Part shown: positions 59,056 through 64,000 of the stretch, in pieces
Layout: each line of letters opens with the position of its first letter
Position numbering within the stretch: the stretch's first letter is position 1
Source of the DNA: Typhlomys cinereus
Lineage: Eukaryota > Chordata > Mammalia > Rodentia > Platacanthomyidae
Assembly: GCA_023101885.1 (NCBI GenBank)
Contig: JALPQD010000406.1
Coordinates: forward strand, 1,674,001-1,738,000
Direction: 5' to 3'
DNA: 64,000 bases
Position numbers and translations under genes: made by a program
The notes under the pieces: generated by a model
Seen by the model: the letters and a program-made list of their open reading frames with translations, nothing else
Database searches by the model: none
Told to the model about the DNA's origin: nothing

Positions 59056-60249
59056 GTAGACATCCCCAGAGTCCACAAATAACCATTAATATTATTTTTT
59101 TTCATATGTGAACATCTATATAGAGCTCTATAGAATGACCTTGAATGTATTTCTCAGAAGCTGTCAACTTTCATACTTTACTCAGGGTCTCTCACTCACC
59201 TCTTAGTAAGTATGAAAATTTAGGCTGACTGCTCATAAAATCCCAGGGATACATTTCTCTCTACTTCTCCCCAGAAAGTAACAGATTGATTGAGTTATCT
59301 TCCTAACACAATATTAATAATAAGTTTATATCAACTTTTCAATATTCATCACACCTAAGCATACACACCTCCAAGAATAAGAAGAGATTGCTTATGAACA
59401 TTTCAGAGGAAAAAAGTTGGGATTCTTATCTTCACATATTTTGTGTTGTTTTGCATATGTACATACACATCAAATCTTCCTGTTAAGGTTCAATTTTATT
59501 TGTTATGACTCACTAGCTACATAATTTTGTCAAGACATTTTTAATAACTCAATGTTATGATCTGTGCCATTGAACTAAGAGTGACAAATTATGAGGATTG
59601 AGGAGGAATGAGTAGGCAAACAAGTTTTCAGCAATTAGGACCATTTGGTAGCATTTGGTAATGAACCTATATTGCCATAAAGGGTGATGATATCTTATTC
59701 TTTGAAACATTTTATTATTTTTTTCTAAGTAGTTAACAGGGCAAGATACATTAGCATCAGAAAATCATTCCCTTTAAAACCGTAACTAATAGTTTCATTC
59801 TTGAGTTCAATTCATTAATGATTTTAAAGCAATCAAGAGTAGCACAACTTGAATGTGGCCAGAATACTGTTTTATTTAAAAAATGGTAAATTACATTTGA
59901 GTAGGAGATTTCCTTATTTTACTTAAGAGAGCAACTAAATAGGAGTATGCTGGTTCCAATACCTCAGTATAATGCTAATGATTATTTCATGGTGAATTAA
60001 TAAGATTAAAATGTTTGTGATTTTAGCAGCTGTTCCGAACAGTGGGAGATCTTCCACCAACACATTGAAGCCTGTGCCCCTCACAGGACTGTGTTTAGAT
60101 AAAAAAGAATGTTAATGGTCTGTCTACAAGAGCTGATCTTAATTGAATAATGATTATTTCTACCAAAAGTAGCTATCAACTATCTCCTTCTTTCTCAGGG
60201 GAAGGAGAGAAGGAGGAAAACAAGATGAAGGAGAGATAGATAGATAGAT

Positions 60250-60297
<48 letters not shown>

Positions 60298-61027
60298 TTT
60301 TATGAAAGAATAATTGGTTATGCACTTAAGGCAGAATGTAGATTTTGAAGAAGGTCAGTGGGTAGCATTTAGCTTTCTGACTAATTATCACAGCAAGAAA
60401 TGATTAGTATTTGCCAACATTTTTACTTCGCTCAAGCACATTGCTCCAAACATTCTTTCACTGCTTTCCAATAGACTCCTGGACCAAAGTTAAATGTTCC
60501 TTCTGATTGTATTGAACTTTAACACTCTTAGAAATATTACTAACCACTTTATTGATGACTGTTTATAGCCAACATGTCCACATATTCATTTAAATATTTT
60601 TCTTCGTTCTCTACGTGACATTATTTGCAGCAGCCATGTACTTTGTCACCAACCCATATTTTTCATAACATTAGATTGCAAATGTTTAACTGGAAAAGAG
60701 ATTTGCAGTGTCTTTTGTTTAAGTCATCTAAAAATAATAGTTTCCAATATGAAAAATTTAGAATCATGTTTGAATATATATTTAAATAAGATAAATATTG
60801 AGAAAAATAATTGATTTTAAGAAGAATTATTCCAAAGAATTATTCCAAAACAATCTCAGAAGAGTTGATCAATTATAGATTAAATGAAAACAATGTAAAC
60901 ACATGTATGTTCCTGAAATCATCAAAATAAAAGGTAAATAAAATTCTTGATGAAATTGAATCTTTCATATTAAACAGGAAGAACCATCATGTGATGGGAA
61001 ATGGAATAAAGGAACAAGAAATTGGGA
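59056..61027. other. AT-rich region with (GATA)n and a short duplication
   Basis: No gene recognised. A 13-bp duplication AGAATTATTCCAA sits at about 60833-60858. Confidence 0.5.
60233..60297. repeat. (GATA)n microsatellite
   Basis: GATA units with one break (GATGATAG) near 60247. Confidence 0.95.
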
Positions 61028-61305
61028 CGCTGGCTGGAGAGATGGCTCAGAGGTGAAGGCTTCACCTCCTAAGCTGAAGGTCCTAAGTTTGGAACCTAGA
61101 TCTCTCATAAAAAGGCCACTCAGAAATGGCATCAGTCTGCACTTCTGGCCCTGGAAGGCAGAATCTGAGAAATGTCATAAGAAAACAAAGATGAACAATC
61201 CAGGGTAATTACAGAAGTCACCCTTGAGCCTCTTCACAAGCATACACAATGCCCTCTGATACACACACACACACACACTCACACACACACACACACATGC
61301 ACATT
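61028..61305 (+). mobile_element. Older relative of the local tRNA-headed SINE
   Basis: The head GACGCTGGCTGGAGAGATGG CTCAGAGG with the A box, then GAAGGTCCTAAGTTTGGAAC, CACTTCTGGCCCTGGAAGGC, AGAATCTGAGAAATG, TACAGAAGTCACCCTTGAG and a CA tail (61259-61300). Same layout as the young family with lost CpGs. Confidence 0.8.
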
Positions 61306-63189
61306 GATATTCAAAACATAAATTGTATGGAAATAAATGAATATCAAAAATACAAAAATATGAAAGGGTGTTTAGTGTAATTACTACTTTGTAGTAAAAT
61401 AGTTCTAACAAGGATAAAATTCAGATGGTGATTTCCTAAAATCCCTCAGAAAAATTAATGCAAATGTTCACTTTATGGCTTTTGTAGCAGAGATTTAGCA
61501 TAATTACAAGAGCTAGGTCTAATTTCTATCATCTTAGTAAGGAAAAAATTAAATTTTTGGAGAAGTTTTATTGGAAGAAGCTACTATAACAATATTTAAA
61601 GGTGAAGTCATTGAAATTACTGCATATATTTTTCCTTATCCTCAAGGTTCCTGACATAACATTTGTTGCTTATATTTTTCTCAGGAAAATTAAAATCTAC
61701 AGATGCGTTTATGGAGATTTTATAAAGAGTTATACATTTATAATGAAAAAGAATGAAGAATGACAAAATGTGTTAAATCTATGACATGACTTTAGATCTT
61801 CTCAAGAGAATAGTTAATTGTGACAAATATCGGTATATTAATCCCAGTCCCAAATTACATAGAGCAGATATATTATTTGTGAAAGATTATATTTCATTGG
61901 AGCTGAAACGTTTACTTCAAGAGTTTATTTTTGTTTAATATATGTATACATGTATGTATATGTAGAAGGACACATATGTTAGTATATAACATCAAAAATT
62001 ATCTTAAAGAAAAATTTGACATATATTTATGTAAGATTGATATGTATTCAAAAGTACATATGCACTGAAACATACATACATATACATAATTTTCATATTG
62101 CTGTTAAACCTTTAAGATTTGTTTCATTAAAGGATGATGGTGATTATTAACTATGGTTTCTGATCTCTAAAACTGCATTGTCAGACTTCGTTCATTAAGT
62201 ACTAATTATTAAGAGAACATTAGCATCAATGCTATAAACCTTTCAATGTAGTTCATTATGTAGTGTAGTATAAGTAGTTAAAACAAAAACATTTTAGGAG
62301 GTAAAGAAACAATTAAAGACAATTCATTAGACCTTCATTTTGTGGATTCAATGGTACTAAAATACACATTCAAGCAGAAACACTTGATTTGCTGATATAT
62401 CCAAAAGCATATGATAAATTTGAGAGGTAGAAAAGCTTATCTTAAGTTACTGTATTTTCATCAAGTCAACAGTTTTTACCAAAAGAGCTCTTAAATTTAA
62501 TGAAAACCTAAAACAATAAAATACATTGCTATGTTTGTAAGATTTCTATATTATTTCTACTGAGATGACTTTAATGATAAAGATAAATTTCCTTACCATG
62601 AACATTTTGGCTGTTTTATGAAGATTCAGTCATGAAGTGAATGAGTACTTTTTGCTTAAAACAGTAACAGAGAAAAGGAGAGATCCTAACTCATTCATTT
62701 CTGAATCCCCCCAGATCATTCAAGAACCACCAATGTACTGTACTACAAGGGAGATGGTATCAAATCACATTATCAAATCACAAGCCTGACTGTCTCTATT
62801 TGAGTACATAGAGTAACCAAAAAAGACTTCATGCGTTACTCCCTGAAAGTCATTTGGGGATCCTTAGGAAAGGGAAACAATAATAAATTTTAAAATAATT
62901 TGTGATATCCTGTTTCTATCTATAGCCATCATCATTAAAACAAAATGCTGGTAAAGAATGCACACAGATACTCAGTTGGATTACTTACATTCTTTTCCTT
63001 GTCAACACATCCATCCAGCAATGATGAAATGTTGATTAAGGAAAACTGCAGCAATTCTTGCAGTGCAGAGTCAGTTCCACTAATTCAAATTATCAACACT
63101 TACAATGATAGGACAAATAAACCTGCTTTGTATATTCTGTCACCAAGCACAAAAGCATAATGACAAATGTTATCATAAGTAACAATCAA
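61306..63189. other. AT-rich region, nothing recognised
   Basis: No gene. At 61807-61840 a 34-base stretch matches the extra block of the L1 at 58741-58774 (32 of 34 bases). Confidence 0.5.
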
Positions 63190-63310
63190 TAATTATTTCC
63201 TAAGTGCTTACCATAGGCCAGCCAATTATTCTTTTATTCTAATAACAATTTTACTACCTAATAATTAGGATTTGATGCACGACATGAGCTAACGGATTTA
63301 ATGCCTAAGG
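63190..63310 (+). repeat. MIR-like remnant
   Basis: ATTATTTCCTAAGTGCTTAC, CATAGGCCAGCCAATTATTC and CTAATAACAATTTTACTACC fit the MIR pattern 'tattgagtgcttactatgtgccaggcactgt...ataacaaccctatgagg'. Old. Confidence 0.5.
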
Positions 63311-64000
63311 GTACAATCATATTAAGAAAGATTTGCACCATCAGAATTATTTTCATTCCAAAAGTATTGATCCTTAACTGCTGCTGAAAGTTTCTTTTCT
63401 AATTTGTAGCACAAATTCAAAACTAGAATGTTGAAATGTCCCTAACATATGTCAAAGTTAAAAAATGTAAAATTCAGAAAAAAATGTGTATATGAAGAAA
63501 CAGACAGGTATCTATCCACTATAATGTAACTTTACTTCCCAATATGATTCATTTGATTCAGGGATTGGATAATGAGGAGACATAATCTACTGAGATACAA
63601 AGCACATGAGTTTGACCAAGATACAGACTATCCCTTGCTGCCCACGTATTCCAGTTCTACATTCTACCAAAAAATAAGAGTAAAAAACAAATGCAAAACC
63701 TTTATATCAATTATGCTATCTGTCTTCTCTGCTATTTTCTCTCATTTTCTGACTTTGTTGCATCATAAATATTATCACACTGAACAAGAAGGAAATGCAA
63801 ACTATCTTATTATTTTGTTGAAACATGAGTGTCAGTCTATCTTAATTAAAGAAATTATTTTTATTGAGACAAATGTTAGATATTTTCCAATTGAAAACAT
63901 CCATATTCAAAACAAATTGTATCCATTCTATACTGCCTCCCATTGTCAGGGAATAATACATGGCTGGCACTGTAAACTTGTCTAATTAGGAGTGGAAGGG
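63311..64000. other. AT-rich end of window
   Basis: A 137-codon plus-strand frame at 63572-63985 shows no recognisable domain or family; I regard it as an isolated open frame. No repeat identified. Confidence 0.4.

Noticed and set aside
58572..59105. 177-codon minus-strand frame
   Set aside because: It lies over an L1 3' UTR and crosses the element's target duplication; L1 3' UTRs are non-coding.
63572..63985. 137-codon plus-strand open frame
   Set aside because: No recognisable domain, no codon bias, no splice or promoter context; compatible with chance in AT-rich DNA, where T-rich stretches keep frames open.

Overview
This window looks like AT-rich nuclear DNA from a rodent. The evidence is its repeats: B1-, B3- and B4-like SINEs, a rodent-type LINE-1 (L1) whose ORF2 resembles murine L1 ORF2, a solo LTR of the ERVL/MaLR type, many (CA)n, (GATA)n and (GA)n microsatellites, and a young, CpG-rich, tRNA-headed SINE family present in five similar copies. 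B3/B4-like elements suggest the mouse-related clade. The young SINE is not one I recognise from mouse or rat, so a jerboa-like or other non-murine lineage is my guess; the species is not established.

I can support no host protein-coding gene, functional tRNA/rRNA gene or CRISPR array. Every open frame above about 100 codons falls in a repeat or is an isolated frame with no recognisable domain, splice context or codon bias. The window is best read as a gene desert or a large intron. The only strong protein homology is the L1 ORF2 remnant at 47598-49995: reverse transcriptase core and C-terminal cysteine motif present, endonuclease absent, one frameshift near 49407.

Layout. 1-7.6 kb: AT-rich DNA, a perfect 61-bp tandem duplication (1636), two young SINEs (1128, 6628), a GC-richer block without recognised repeats (5760-6500), and a 590-bp segment flanked by 13-bp repeats (6963-7552). 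7.6-23 kb: mostly unique AT-rich DNA with old B1 and B4 copies and a solo LTR with intact ends and 5-bp target duplication (18333-18760). 23-36 kb: a young SINE (23126), old B3/B4 SINEs and old L1 3' ends, one apparently inverted internally (31 kb). 36-43 kb: two 5'-truncated L1 3' ends on the minus strand (36526, 40716), further SINEs, a composite microsatellite (39191-39341), a 24-bp palindrome and a diverged 88-bp tandem repeat. 44.4-46.1 kb: two inverted, similar arms of about 180 bp, 1.3 kb apart. 47.3-51.1 kb: a B3-like SINE split by a 3.4-kb L1, with both sets of target duplications visible. 51-64 kb: more SINEs, a perfect 57-bp tandem duplication (55622), an L1 3' end with a perfect 15-bp target duplication (58443-59040), (GATA)n, a short block shared with that L1 (61807), and a MIR-like remnant.

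Nothing here forms a pathway. The relationships are those of retrotransposition: L1-type machinery explains the target duplications and A-rich tails of the SINEs and truncated L1s. No new functional system is evident. The observations most worth checking are the inverted arms at 44.4/45.9 kb, the extra L1 3'-UTR block that recurs at 61.8 kb, the two perfect tandem duplications and the flanked segment at 6963-7552.
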